DNA of 64,000 nucleotides from Bradyrhizobium forestalis (lineage in GTDB: Bacteria > Pseudomonadota > Alphaproteobacteria > Rhizobiales > Xanthobacteraceae), in contig NZ_PGVG01000027.1 in NCBI RefSeq assembly GCF_002795245.1, positions 31,030 to 95,029 on the forward strand, read 5' to 3'. Below are positions 24,427 through 32,263 of this stretch, one piece after another. Position numbers and translations under genes: made by a program. Under the pieces are notes generated by a model, which had not been told where the DNA came from, searched no databases, and worked only from the letters and a program-made list of their open reading frames with translations. Within the stretch, counting starts at the first letter, position 1. Each line of letters starts with the position of its first letter.

Positions 24427-24463
24427 ATTCTCAAATCGATGATAATCTGCTATTTTCGAAATA
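24427..24463. promoter_or_regulatory. Candidate LysR operator between doxX and lysR
   Basis: Two dyads lie in the 84-base divergent gap: ATTCTCA-N6-TGATAAT (24427-24446, one mismatch) and TATTT-TCG-AAATA (24451-24463, perfect). The first has the T-N11-A spacing that LysR-type regulators use. The AT-rich stretch probably also contains both promoters. Binding is inferred. Confidence 0.5.
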
Positions 24464-24480
24464 TACTCCACACTAGCAGA

Positions 24481-25413
24481 GTGAGATTGACTTTGCTCGA
24501 CCGCCTGACCAGCCTGGAGGTTTTCGCGAGGGTTGCCGCGGCCGGCAGCCTCTCTGGTGCTGCCCGGGCCATGGGCCTGTCGCAGACTATGGTGACCAAG
24601 CATGTCGCCTCGCTGGAGGCGCGGCTCGGCACAAAACTGTTCCATCGCACAACCCGACGGCTCTCCATCACCGAGGCTGGACGAAGCTATCTGGAATCCG
24701 CCGAACGCATCCTCGCCGACATGGAGGCTGCCGATGCCGCCATCGCGCGCGAACGCATCGAGCCGCGCGGGCTGCTGCGCGTCAACGTCCCCGTCGTGTT
24801 CGGCACGAGGCAGATTGCGCCTGCGATCGCGGAGTTTTCGGCAGCCCACCCCGAGGTCACCGTCGAGCTCGGCCTCAACGATCGCCTCGTCGACCTCGCC
24901 GAGGAAGGCTGGGATCTTGCGATCCGCATCGGCAGCCTGCGCGACTCCAGCCTGGTGGCGCGGAAGCTCGCACCGAACCGCCTCGTGGTCTGTGCCGCAC
25001 CTTCCTATCTTGCCAGGCACGGCACGCCGCGCAGCGTCGCCGACCTCGCCGGGCATAATTGCCTCGGCTACACGCTCTCGCAGCAGGCGAGCGCGGCGGA
25101 ATGGCTGTTCGGCGCCGAGGGTGAGATCCGCGTCCAGGTCAGCGGCACCTTACGCGCCAACAACGGCGATGCGCTGCGCGCGGCGACGCTGGCCGGCCTT
25201 GGCCTCGCGCGGCAGCCGACCTTCATCATCGCCGACGACCTGCGCAGCGGCGCCCTCGTCGCGCTGCCGCTCGACCAGCCGGAGATCCAGACCTCGGCCG
25301 TGCATGCGGTCTACCTGCCCGATCGCCGGCCGCCGGCGAAGGTGCGCGCCTTCATCGACTTTCTCGCCGCCCGCTTTGCGCCTGTCGCGCCCTGGGATCG
25401 CGGACTGCCGTGA
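24481..25413 (+). CDS. LysR-family transcriptional regulator
   Basis: A 310-residue LTTR. The winged helix lies at residues ~5-62 (DRLTSLEVFARVAAAGSLSG, AARAMGLSQTMVTKHVASLE, RLGTKLFHRTTRRLSITEAG), followed by the periplasmic-binding-like co-inducer domain (LRVNVPVVFGTRQIAPAIAE, LRANNGDALRAATLAGLGLA). The start could be GTG 24481 or a TTG twelve bases on; the ATG at 24439 lies within the probable operator and is less likely. It is divergent from doxX and probably regulates it and itself. The effector is unknown. Confidence 0.9.
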   Translation: MRLTLLDRLTSLEVFARVAAAGSLSGAARAMGLSQTMVTKHVASLEARLGTKLFHRTTRRLSITEAGRSYLESAERILADMEAADAAIARERIEPRGLLRVNVPVVFGTRQIAPAIAEFSAAHPEVTVELGLNDRLVDLAEEGWDLAIRIGSLRDSSLVARKLAPNRLVVCAAPSYLARHGTPRSVADLAGHNCLGYTLSQQASAAEWLFGAEGEIRVQVSGTLRANNGDALRAATLAGLGLARQPTFIIADDLRSGALVALPLDQPEIQTSAVHAVYLPDRRPPAKVRAFIDFLAARFAPVAPWDRGLP

Positions 25414-25553
25414 CCGCGCACGGCCGCGCCGGCCTGGTAGGCCTCCTGCCTGATTTTGTCGCAGGCCCAACGTGAACTAGCGCACAGACGGACTCATGGC
25501 GGCACCCTAGAAAAAGTGACATCATCGCGCGCATTGCCGATGGAGGTGACATC

Positions 25554-27035
25554 ATGCGCCGTCCAGTTCTTTGCAATTTGTTCCTTGCGTCCGGCCTTCT
25601 CGCACTCGCCCAATTGGCGACGCCAACGGAGGCCGCCGCCGAAGCGCGGCTTGCGCTGGTGATCGGCCAATCGGCCTATCGCACCGTGCCGGAGCTGCCC
25701 AATGCCGCCAACGACGCCAAGGGCATGACGGAGCTGCTCGGCAATGCCGGCTTCACCGTCACCACCGTGGCCAATTTGGCACAGACCGAGATGCGCGTGG
25801 CGATCTCGGACTTCGCCGGCAAGGTCAGCGCCAGCGGCGCCGACACCGTCGCCTTGGTGTTCTATGCCGGCCACGGCCTGCAGATCGACGGCGAGAATTA
25901 TCTCGTGCCAGTTGATCTCGATCCCAAGCGCGAGGCCGACATTCCGCTGCAGGGCGTGCGGCTGAACGACCTGCTCAACACGCTCGGCGCGCTGCCGACG
26001 CGGGCGCGCATCTTCATGCTCGACGCCTGCCGCAACAATCCGTTCCCAGCGCTCAGCGGCGCCGGCCACGGCCTTGCGATCGTCGACACCAAGGCCGGCG
26101 CGCCCGGCTCCTTCATCTCCTATTCGACCTCGCCCGGCGCCGAGGCCGAGGACGGCAACGGCATCGACAGCCCCTATACCACGGCTGCGCTGTCCATCGC
26201 CAAGCAGCCCAATCTGCCGATCGAGGAAGTGTTCAAGCGAATCCGCGTCGCCGTGGCGCAATCGACTGACGGGCGGCAGATCCCCTGGGAAAGCTCGTCG
26301 CTGACCACAGACTTCAAGTTCTTCGGCGAGAGCAGCGGCAGCACGCCCGCTCTTCCCGGCGCATCCGCGATGGCGCTCGCCAGCGGGACGCGCAGCGTCG
26401 AAGACTGGCGCAAGACTCTGCAGGGCAAGCCGGCCATGGTCGCCTATGAGCTCGTGATCACGGAGGACACCGTGGAGGCGTATCAGGCCTATATCGAGCT
26501 GTACGCCCAGGACACCCGTACGCCGCGGCTGCGCACGGTGCTAGAGCGGCGTCGCCAGATGCTGGCGTGGGAGCGTGCCACCGCCATCAACACTCGCGCC
26601 TCGTTCGAGGCTTATCTCGCGAACTGGGACAACAGCGATCTCGCGGCAACCGCGCGCCGGCTGCTGCTGCGCGTGCAGAACCGCAACTACGCCTTGCCCG
26701 TCGCCGCCGCGGCGACGCCCGTCGCGGTCGCGATGGCTCCGACCTGCCCGTGCTCGGCGCCCACGCCTCCGGCTAGCCCGGTCAACCCGGCCGTGGCGCC
26801 CGTCATCAAGAAGCGCGTCGACGAGACCCCGCCGAAGCGCAAGGTGGTCGAGACGCCGCCCAAGCGACGACCGCCGTCTGACCAAGTGGTCTACGAGCGC
26901 GCGCCGCCGCCGGATCGCGGCCCGCCGCCCGAGGCTGTCATGCAAGGCATCGGCATCGGTGTTGGGATTGGCCTCGGCATGGGAATGGGCGGCCGCGGCG
27001 GAGACAATTATGGCGGCGGGCACCGCAGATACTGA
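25554..27035 (+). CDS. Secreted caspase-family (peptidase C14-type) protein
   Basis: A 493-residue protein with a signal peptide (MRRPVLCNLFLASGLLALAQ, cleavage near EAAAEA) and a complete caspase-like p20 core: ARLALVIGQSAYRTVPELPN, the catalytic His in VFYAGHGLQIDGENYLVPVD and the catalytic Cys in FMLDACRNNPFPAL. The middle (about 280-390) is helical with repeat-like VEAYQAYIELY and FEAYLANWDNSDLAATARRL, followed by a Pro/Lys-rich linker and a Gly-rich end (GIGIGVGIGLGMGMGGRGGD). It should act in the periplasm. GGAGGTGACATC precedes the ATG at 25554. Targets are unknown. It converges on the histidine-kinase gene. Confidence 0.9.
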   Translation: MRRPVLCNLFLASGLLALAQLATPTEAAAEARLALVIGQSAYRTVPELPNAANDAKGMTELLGNAGFTVTTVANLAQTEMRVAISDFAGKVSASGADTVALVFYAGHGLQIDGENYLVPVDLDPKREADIPLQGVRLNDLLNTLGALPTRARIFMLDACRNNPFPALSGAGHGLAIVDTKAGAPGSFISYSTSPGAEAEDGNGIDSPYTTAALSIAKQPNLPIEEVFKRIRVAVAQSTDGRQIPWESSSLTTDFKFFGESSGSTPALPGASAMALASGTRSVEDWRKTLQGKPAMVAYELVITEDTVEAYQAYIELYAQDTRTPRLRTVLERRRQMLAWERATAINTRASFEAYLANWDNSDLAATARRLLLRVQNRNYALPVAAAATPVAVAMAPTCPCSAPTPPASPVNPAVAPVIKKRVDETPPKRKVVETPPKRRPPSDQVVYERAPPPDRGPPPEAVMQGIGIGVGIGLGMGMGGRGGDNYGGGHRRY

Positions 27036-27071
27036 GCTGCGGCGCGTTCTGATGCTTGGGCAATAAATTAA

Positions 27072-27100
27072 AGCGCGATGATGCCCACTCTCATCGCGCT
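27072..27100. terminator. Bidirectional terminator between the caspase-like gene and the kinase gene
   Basis: AGCGCGATGA (27072-27081) pairs perfectly with TCATCGCGCT (27091-27100) around a nine-base loop. It lies between the convergent stops at 27035 and 27101. There is no long T-run, so efficiency is uncertain. Confidence 0.6.
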
Positions 27101-28483
27101 CTAGACGTTGGGCACGGCCGACTCGGAACGGGTCGACTCCGTTGATGTTGCGCGCGGCAGGCGAACGCGCATGCGCGTGCCGCCGCCAGACCGATCTTCG
27201 ATGGCGACGGTGCCGCCGTTGCTTTCGACGATCTGGCGCACGATGGTCAAACCGAGCCCCGCACCTCCGCTGTCGCGATTGCGCGAGATCTCAAGACGGT
27301 AGAACGGGTCGAACACGAGAGCACGTTCGCCGATGGGTATGCCGGGCCCGCGGTCCTCGACCAGGAGTTCGACCGCCTCCTTGGCTGCCTGCAGGGAAAT
27401 CTCCGCGCCGCCTCCATAGCCGATCGCGTTGTTGACGAGATTGGCGAGCACGCGTGCCATGCCGGCGGGCGATCCCCGAACGATGAGCGACGGCTCCGAA
27501 CAGTGCAGCGTCACCGCCTGGCCCGCACTCTTACGCGCTTCGTATTCCGCTCGCGCGAGGCCGGCGAGATCGACCGTCCCTTCGGGCGCTGCAATGAAGG
27601 AGGCGCGCACAAAGGCGAGCGCGTCATCCATCAGCGATTGCATGTCGTTGAGATCGGCGGCCGCCTTTTCCCGTTGCGCACTCTCGGGCAGCAATTCGAG
27701 GCGCAGCCGGAGTCGCGTCACATAGGTGCGCAAATCGTGACTGATTGCGCCGAGCACAAGCGTACGGCTGCGCATCAGCTCGGCAATGCGCGCCTGCATG
27801 GTATTGACGGCACGGATCAGGGCGCGCACGTCGGGTGCGCCGCGTTCGGCGACCGGCTGAGTCTGCGCCGCCGTACCGAAGCGCTCCACCGCGACCGTCA
27901 ACTGCGACAACGGCCTGATTTCGCGGCGAACCGCAAGGAGGGCGATGAGAGCGACGACAAATCCGAGAATTCCCGCGAGCAAGCCGACGGGAATACCAAG
28001 GAGGCGGAGGCCGGGCTCGCCCGCCGCGTCGATTTCCAGGTAGTCGCCGCCGGCAAGTCCGATGACGCCGTGCAGGCGCGCGGTGACGAGGTCGCGCAAG
28101 CGCGTTACCGGCTGGCCTTCCCTCGCGGTGACGAAGGACAGCGCTACCAGCCGATCCGCCGGTGCTCCGATCAGCGCGCGCAGCCTCTGCTCCGCGCCGT
28201 CCATGAGCCGGCCATGCACATTGTGGGACGGCATGTCGGATCGAATGACCGGCTTGAACCGCGCCGTAGTTGCCGCGCGCCGCACCAGATCGCGAGCATC
28301 GGGAGGCACCTTCTCGAGCGCCTGCACGAGCGCAGCGATCTGGCCGACGAACGGAGCAAATCCGCCCGCTTCGCCGCGGCCGCGCTGCTCGACGAACCAG
28401 ATTGCGGCGGAAAGCATTTGCACGAAAATGATGCCGCCGACGACGATGAAGGCGAGGCGGGCGGCAATGCGAAGACGGCTCAT
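27101..28483 (-). CDS. Sensor histidine kinase
   Basis: A 460-residue inner-membrane kinase. Helix 1 (ARLAFIVVGGIIFVQMLSAA), a periplasmic loop of about 125 residues, helix 2 (GIPVGLLAGILGFVVALIAL), a HAMP segment, the H-box (LGAISHDLRTYVTRLRLRLE, phospho-acceptor His) and the ATPase boxes (N: VLANLVNNAIGYGGG; G1: VEDRGPGIP; G2: GGAGLGLTIV) are all visible. The H-box has Tyr where HDLRTP is usual. It follows the response-regulator gene by 15 bases on the same strand, so the two form an operon. The periplasmic domain has no recognised ligand. Confidence 0.93.
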   Translation of the reverse strand: MSRLRIAARLAFIVVGGIIFVQMLSAAIWFVEQRGRGEAGGFAPFVGQIAALVQALEKVPPDARDLVRRAATTARFKPVIRSDMPSHNVHGRLMDGAEQRLRALIGAPADRLVALSFVTAREGQPVTRLRDLVTARLHGVIGLAGGDYLEIDAAGEPGLRLLGIPVGLLAGILGFVVALIALLAVRREIRPLSQLTVAVERFGTAAQTQPVAERGAPDVRALIRAVNTMQARIAELMRSRTLVLGAISHDLRTYVTRLRLRLELLPESAQREKAAADLNDMQSLMDDALAFVRASFIAAPEGTVDLAGLARAEYEARKSAGQAVTLHCSEPSLIVRGSPAGMARVLANLVNNAIGYGGGAEISLQAAKEAVELLVEDRGPGIPIGERALVFDPFYRLEISRNRDSGGAGLGLTIVRQIVESNGGTVAIEDRSGGGTRMRVRLPRATSTESTRSESAVPNV

Positions 28484-28498
28484 GCTGCACCAGTTTCG

Positions 28499-29209
28499 TC
28501 AGAGCGTGCGGACATCTGCACTGAACAGGTAACCGCCGTTGCGCACCGTTCTGATCGAGAACACCGCATTGGGGTCGGCGGCGGCGAGCTTGCGGCGCAA
28601 GCGGCTGACCGACACGTCGATGACACGGTCAAAGGGCTCCGCAGTGCGGCCGCGCGTCCAGTCGAGGAGCTGGTCGCGCGACAACACCCGTTTAGGCCGC
28701 TCCAGAAAGCAGGCGAGCAAATCGAATTCCGCCGAGGTGAGTTCGACGACCGCTTCCTTGTCGTCGACGAGGCTGCGCGCATCGAGATCGGCCACGAAGC
28801 GCCCGAAACCGAGCCGCCGCGACAGACCGCCCTGCAGCGGACCGCCCACCCGCCGCAGCACGGCCTTTATGCGTGCAAGCAATTCCCGCGGATTGAAAGG
28901 CTTCGGCAGATAATCGTCCGCCCCGATCTCGAGGCCGACGATCCGATCGACGTCCTCACCCTTGGCGGTCAGCATCACGATCGGCGGACCACCTCTGCCA
29001 CGCAGTCGACGGCAAATCGAGAGCCCGTCTTCGCCCGGCAGCATGATATCGAGCACGATGAGGTCTGGATTGGCCTGCAGCAGCGCACGATCCATCGCGG
29101 CGCCATTTTCGACGCAAATCGTCGCGTAACCCTCGCGCGTCAGAAGGTCCGCCAGCAATGGCCGGATCTCCCGATCATCTTCCACGATCATGATCGTCCG
29201 CTTGTCCAT
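28499..29209 (-). CDS. OmpR-family response regulator
   Basis: A 236-residue regulator. The receiver has the acidic pair VEDD, the phospho-acceptor Asp54 in LIVLDIMLPGEDG and the Lys in VMLTAKGED; the C-terminal winged helix has LTSAEFDLLACFLERPKRVL, SRDQLLDWTRG and VIDVSVSRLRRKL. It is cotranscribed with the sensor kinase downstream. Its start faces an operon of three small secreted proteins, and a pair of 10-bp direct repeats typical of this DNA-binding fold lies between them, so autoregulation and control of that operon are likely. The signal is unknown. Confidence 0.93.
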   Translation of the reverse strand: MDKRTIMIVEDDREIRPLLADLLTREGYATICVENGAAMDRALLQANPDLIVLDIMLPGEDGLSICRRLRGRGGPPIVMLTAKGEDVDRIVGLEIGADDYLPKPFNPRELLARIKAVLRRVGGPLQGGLSRRLGFGRFVADLDARSLVDDKEAVVELTSAEFDLLACFLERPKRVLSRDQLLDWTRGRTAEPFDRVIDVSVSRLRRKLAAADPNAVFSIRTVRNGGYLFSADVRTL

Positions 29210-29260
29210 GACGACGATCTATCGATCAATGCGTCGGCGGCAATAAGGCGGCGCGCTGCC

Positions 29261-29280
29261 GTTACAAAACGTTACAAATC
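29261..29280 (+). promoter_or_regulatory. Candidate response-regulator binding site (10-bp direct repeat)
   Basis: GTTACAAAAC at 29261-29270 is followed immediately by GTTACAAATC at 29271-29280: nine of ten bases are repeated with a period of exactly one helical turn. OmpR/PhoB-type regulators bind such head-to-tail half-sites. The pair lies 51 bases upstream of the regulator's ATG and 99 bases upstream of the secreted-protein ATG at 29380. That it is bound by this regulator is inference. Confidence 0.6.
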
Positions 29281-29379
29281 GGGGTTCGCCCGCAATATCG
29301 CGGCAAAGAGGCGCGGCAATAGTGTCCCCATGCGGTGCGGCCGGACTGTTGCCGGCGCGCCCTTTAGAGGGAGAAACTG

Positions 29380-29709
29380 ATGAAACGTATCCTAGCTTCG
29401 GCCTCACTCGCAGCCGTGCTGGCCGCGGCCGGCGTATCTGAGGCAAACGCCTGGGTCCGCACCGGCACCGTCACCACTCGGCGCGGCACCTATTACGGCA
29501 GCGCCAGCGGCGGCTGCGCCGGCGGCACCTGCTCGCGCTCGACCTCCGTAACCGGGCCGAACGGAGGTACGGTCTCGCGAACCGGCAGCATCACGCGCGT
29601 CGGCCCTCACGCCTACGACTATACGCGCACCACGACCGGCCCGTACGGCAACAGCGTGACGCGTAGCGGCACAGTCGTGGCCTATCCGTTCTACGGATAC
29701 CGCTACTGA
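29380..29709 (+). CDS. Small secreted Gly/Thr/Ser/Tyr-rich protein
   Basis: A 109-residue protein with a signal peptide (MKRILASASLAAVLAAAGVS, cleavage near EANA-W). The mature part is low-complexity and repetitive: a TRTGTVTTRRGTYYG-like first block, a central pair of Cys in GGCAGGTCSRST, and two near-repeats GPNGGTVSRTGSITRVGPHA and GPYGNSVTRSGTVVAYP. It ends in FYGYRY. GAGGGAGAAACTG lies before the ATG. Its place, first in a line of three secreted proteins facing the response-regulator gene, suggests an envelope-stress or surface function; no homologous activity is known to me. Confidence 0.75.
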   Translation: MKRILASASLAAVLAAAGVSEANAWVRTGTVTTRRGTYYGSASGGCAGGTCSRSTSVTGPNGGTVSRTGSITRVGPHAYDYTRTTTGPYGNSVTRSGTVVAYPFYGYRY

Positions 29710-29803
29710 TCCGCGCGCCGCGGCCGCCGGCTGATTTCCAGCCCCCGGGTCCGGCCGGCGGCCGCAAACCTCGGTGCCATTTCAACTGAAAGATGGATTC
29801 CAA

Positions 29804-30082
29804 ATGACAAGACTGACGATCATGGCGGCGGCCACCGCAGCGGCGCTGGCCGCGGGCTCGGCTGCCTATGGCTTTCCGCCCACCCCTCACCTTGCTCCCG
29901 ACGATCCGATCCGGGTGAGCGGCGGGTGCGGACCCGGCTGGCACCTCACACCCAATGGGCTGTGTCGGCGCGACGCCATTCCCTACGCGTATCGGCCTTA
30001 CGCCGACGTGATCCCGCCCCATGCCGGCCGCTGCTGGTGGACTGACGCGCCCCTGGGCGTTCGGAGGGTCTGCGCATGGTGA
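29804..30082 (+). CDS. Small secreted Cys-containing protein
   Basis: A 92-residue secreted protein with signal peptide MTRLTIMAAATAAALAAGSA (cleavage near AYG). The mature 70 residues have four Cys, in SGGCGPGWHLTPNGLCRRDA and near the end GRCWWTDAPLGVRRVCAW, so two disulfides are plausible. This 'GCGPGxHxxxxGxC' layout is familiar from small Bradyrhizobium secreted proteins of unknown role. Its last codons overlap the start of the next gene by seven bases (ATGGTGA), so translation is coupled. A 94-base gap separates it from the upstream gene on the same strand. Confidence 0.72.
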   Translation: MTRLTIMAAATAAALAAGSAAYGFPPTPHLAPDDPIRVSGGCGPGWHLTPNGLCRRDAIPYAYRPYADVIPPHAGRCWWTDAPLGVRRVCAW

Positions 30083-30342
30083 GGGATCCAAGCCTGCATC
30101 AGTTGAGACGCGCGGCCGCAGCAATGCTGACAGCGGCGGTCGCAGCCGCGTCCGCGTCTTCCGCACAGGCGCAGCGACAGGAGATACGCCAAGCCTGCAC
30201 TGCCGACATGCGGGCGTTGTGCTCTGGCATCATGCCCGGATCGGGGCGCATCAAGCAGTGCATGATCGACAAATTCGATCGGCTTTCGGAAGGCTGCAAG
30301 AGCGCGCTCAAGGCGGCGCAGGCGCAGTCACCCAAGCAATAG
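30076..30342 (+). CDS. Secreted protein with one cysteine-rich repeat
   Basis: An 88-residue secreted protein: signal region RRAAAAMLTAAVAAASASSA with cleavage near QAQ, then one cysteine-rich repeat of spacing C-x7-C-x12-C-x11-C (CTADMRALC, ...RIKQC, ...LSEGC). The same spacing is found twice in the protein at 38095-38511. The family (cysteine-rich repeat, PF00839-like) has two conserved disulfides; its function in bacteria is unknown. GGAGGG lies eight bases before the ATG, which overlaps the stop of the preceding gene. It is the last gene of the secreted-protein operon. Confidence 0.8.
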   Translation: MVRDPSLHQLRRAAAAMLTAAVAAASASSAQAQRQEIRQACTADMRALCSGIMPGSGRIKQCMIDKFDRLSEGCKSALKAAQAQSPKQ

Positions 30343-30367
30343 ACCCGGCTAGCGAAACCTGGGGCTG

Positions 30368-30739
30368 CTATTGCCCGAGCTCGGGATAATCCTTCTGCAT
30401 GGACTCGCGGATCCGGGCTGCCTGGATCGCGCGATAGAGGATCTGCGCCGTCTTCATGTCGCCGGCCTTGATGCAGAGATCCACGATCCGTCGCACGGCA
30501 TCGTCGCGCATCAGATCGTCGGAGATCTTCATCGCGATCTCCATCGCGGCGCGAGCTGCGCGTTCATAACGCTCGCGTTCGCGATTGCCGGCCGGCGTGG
30601 CAGCTCCGGCGGCTTCGGCGTTCGCCCTCGCAGCCTCGCAGATGTTGCGGATCCGGTCGGCGGCCTCGATGTCGCCGATCGGAAGCTGGATCGGCTGATC
30701 CCAAATGTCAGCCGGCTCGCGCCTTGCAAACCACTTCAT
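30368..30739 (-). CDS. Hypothetical soluble protein
   Basis: A 123-residue helical protein, MKWFARREPADIWDQPIQLP, with helices ADRIRNICEAARANAEAAG, ERYERAARAAMEIAMKISDD and RRIVDLCIKAGDMKTAQILY. There is no signal peptide. I do not recognise a family. Its stop converges with the cysteine-rich-repeat gene, 25 bases apart. No strong ribosome binding site is visible, so the start is less certain. Confidence 0.55.
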   Translation of the reverse strand: MKWFARREPADIWDQPIQLPIGDIEAADRIRNICEAARANAEAAGAATPAGNRERERYERAARAAMEIAMKISDDLMRDDAVRRIVDLCIKAGDMKTAQILYRAIQAARIRESMQKDYPELGQ

Positions 30740-30861
30740 CGCCCGACCATCCCATGAGCTTCGAGGGACCGCACCGATCGGCTCCGGCGGAGCAGTATAT
30801 TGAACCAGACCGGGATCGACGAGGCGGTTTTCTTCGCCATGCGGGTTGGCTCTCGGCTCTT

Positions 30862-32160
30862 TCAGGACATGCGGCGCGGCCCGATCGCCTCGAACTGCGC
30901 CTTCTGCTCGTCGTTCAGCGTGGCATAGAAATCGTCGAGCGCCGCGCGCACCGATTTGATCCCGTCCAGCATCACGTCGAGGCGCTTGCGGATCGCGGCC
31001 ATCCGTGCCGGCGGTGTCATCACGTCATTGGGCTCGCAGGCCGCCTTGAGCGATGCGCTGACTTTGGCGCTGGTGTCCTGGAGCACCTGGAGCGCCGCGC
31101 GCTGGGTGTCGCTCGGACGAAGTCTTTCTTCGATCATGGCGCCGGGCCAATCGAACGCGGCGGACGCGCTGCAAGTCTGCACCGACGATCCGCTCGCATT
31201 GGTCGATGCCGTGGCCCGACGCTGATCGTCGGCCAGCGCATTGAAACGCGCCTTCTGCTCGTCGTTAAGCGAACCATAGAACGTCTCGAGCGCGGGCTGG
31301 ACCAGATCGGCGGCCTTCTGCATGGCCTCGACACGCTGCTGCATCGCCGCGAGCCGGCCCGGCGCCGTCGCTGCGGCCTGGGTCGGACACGAGGTGCGGA
31401 TCAGCGCTGCCGCGTCGATCGAGGCGTTGCCGAGCGCATCGAGGGCGGCGCCTTGGGCGTCCGTCGGCTGCACCGCGGCTGCAATCTGATCGATCGGCAG
31501 GCCGACAATGGCACGGCGGTCGCTGCCGCAGAGCTGATCGAGCGGCGCGCTGCGCGCCCGCCGTCGTCCCTGCGGCTGCTGCGGCAGATAGGCCGACAGG
31601 CGATCATAACCGTAGGGGCCGAAAATGCCGGCATAAATGTCCGGATAGCCGTAGCCCCAGAAGCCGAGCCCGTCGCCCCAGATCGTGTAATCGTAGAGGT
31701 CGTTATACGCGAACGGCCAGAACAGGGGCCCGACCCAGCCATAGCCGCCACCCGGATGTTGCCACCATCCGCTGCTTGCGCCGCTCCAGCCGGCCAGTGC
31801 GGCTGCCGCCGCAAGCTGCGCGCGCGCCGCCGGATTGCTGATCAGCCGGCCGTTGCGGAATGCGCTGGCGTTCAGGGCATTGCGGAAGTTCGCCGGCCGT
31901 ATCGCGGCATTGCGGATCTGACCGAAATTCGGTCCGCCGCGCCGGGCGCCGGTTGTGAACCGCATTCCGCGATGATGTCCACCGCCATGCGCGTGCCCGC
32001 CGCCATGGCCGCGGAAATGGCCGCCGCCGTGATGACCACCGCCGTGTCCGCCTCCATGGCCACCGCCATGACCACCGCCATGTCCGCCCTTGGCCAGCGC
32101 CGCACCCGCCAGCATGCAGGCAAAGGCCACCGCGGCAATTCGAATGACCGGTCGCACCAT
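30862..32160 (-). CDS. His/Gly-rich secreted protein with two LTXXQ (Spy/CpxP-like) modules
   Basis: A 432-residue secreted protein. A signal peptide (MVRPVIRIAAVAFACMLAGA) is followed by about 45 residues made of GGHGGGH repeats (histidine-rich, a likely metal-binding region), then a Trp/Tyr/Gly-rich stretch, and two copies of an LTXXQ-type helical module, each ending in SLNDEQKARFNAL or TLNDEQKAQFEAI and each containing the pattern 'P...R..AM..R...M' (RLAAMQQRVEAM, RMAAIRKRLDVM). The modules resemble the Spy/CpxP periplasmic chaperone family. The ATG at 32160 follows GGGAGGGTGC. It may bind metal and respond to envelope damage (inference). Confidence 0.82.
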   Translation of the reverse strand: MVRPVIRIAAVAFACMLAGAALAKGGHGGGHGGGHGGGHGGGHHGGGHFRGHGGGHAHGGGHHRGMRFTTGARRGGPNFGQIRNAAIRPANFRNALNASAFRNGRLISNPAARAQLAAAAALAGWSGASSGWWQHPGGGYGWVGPLFWPFAYNDLYDYTIWGDGLGFWGYGYPDIYAGIFGPYGYDRLSAYLPQQPQGRRRARSAPLDQLCGSDRRAIVGLPIDQIAAAVQPTDAQGAALDALGNASIDAAALIRTSCPTQAAATAPGRLAAMQQRVEAMQKAADLVQPALETFYGSLNDEQKARFNALADDQRRATASTNASGSSVQTCSASAAFDWPGAMIEERLRPSDTQRAALQVLQDTSAKVSASLKAACEPNDVMTPPARMAAIRKRLDVMLDGIKSVRAALDDFYATLNDEQKAQFEAIGPRRMS

Positions 32161-32263
32161 CGCACCCTCCCGCGCACAGCCCTGCCATTGAGGCATCGGA
32201 ACTTGGCGGGAATTGGAACCAGCAAGATTGCCTAAAGTTCCCAGATTCCTGGCTGCGTCGGTC

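Noticed and set aside
31980..32100. Short-period repeats that look like a CRISPR or minisatellite
   Set aside because: They encode the GGHGGGH tract of the Spy-like protein and have a codon period; there are no spacers.
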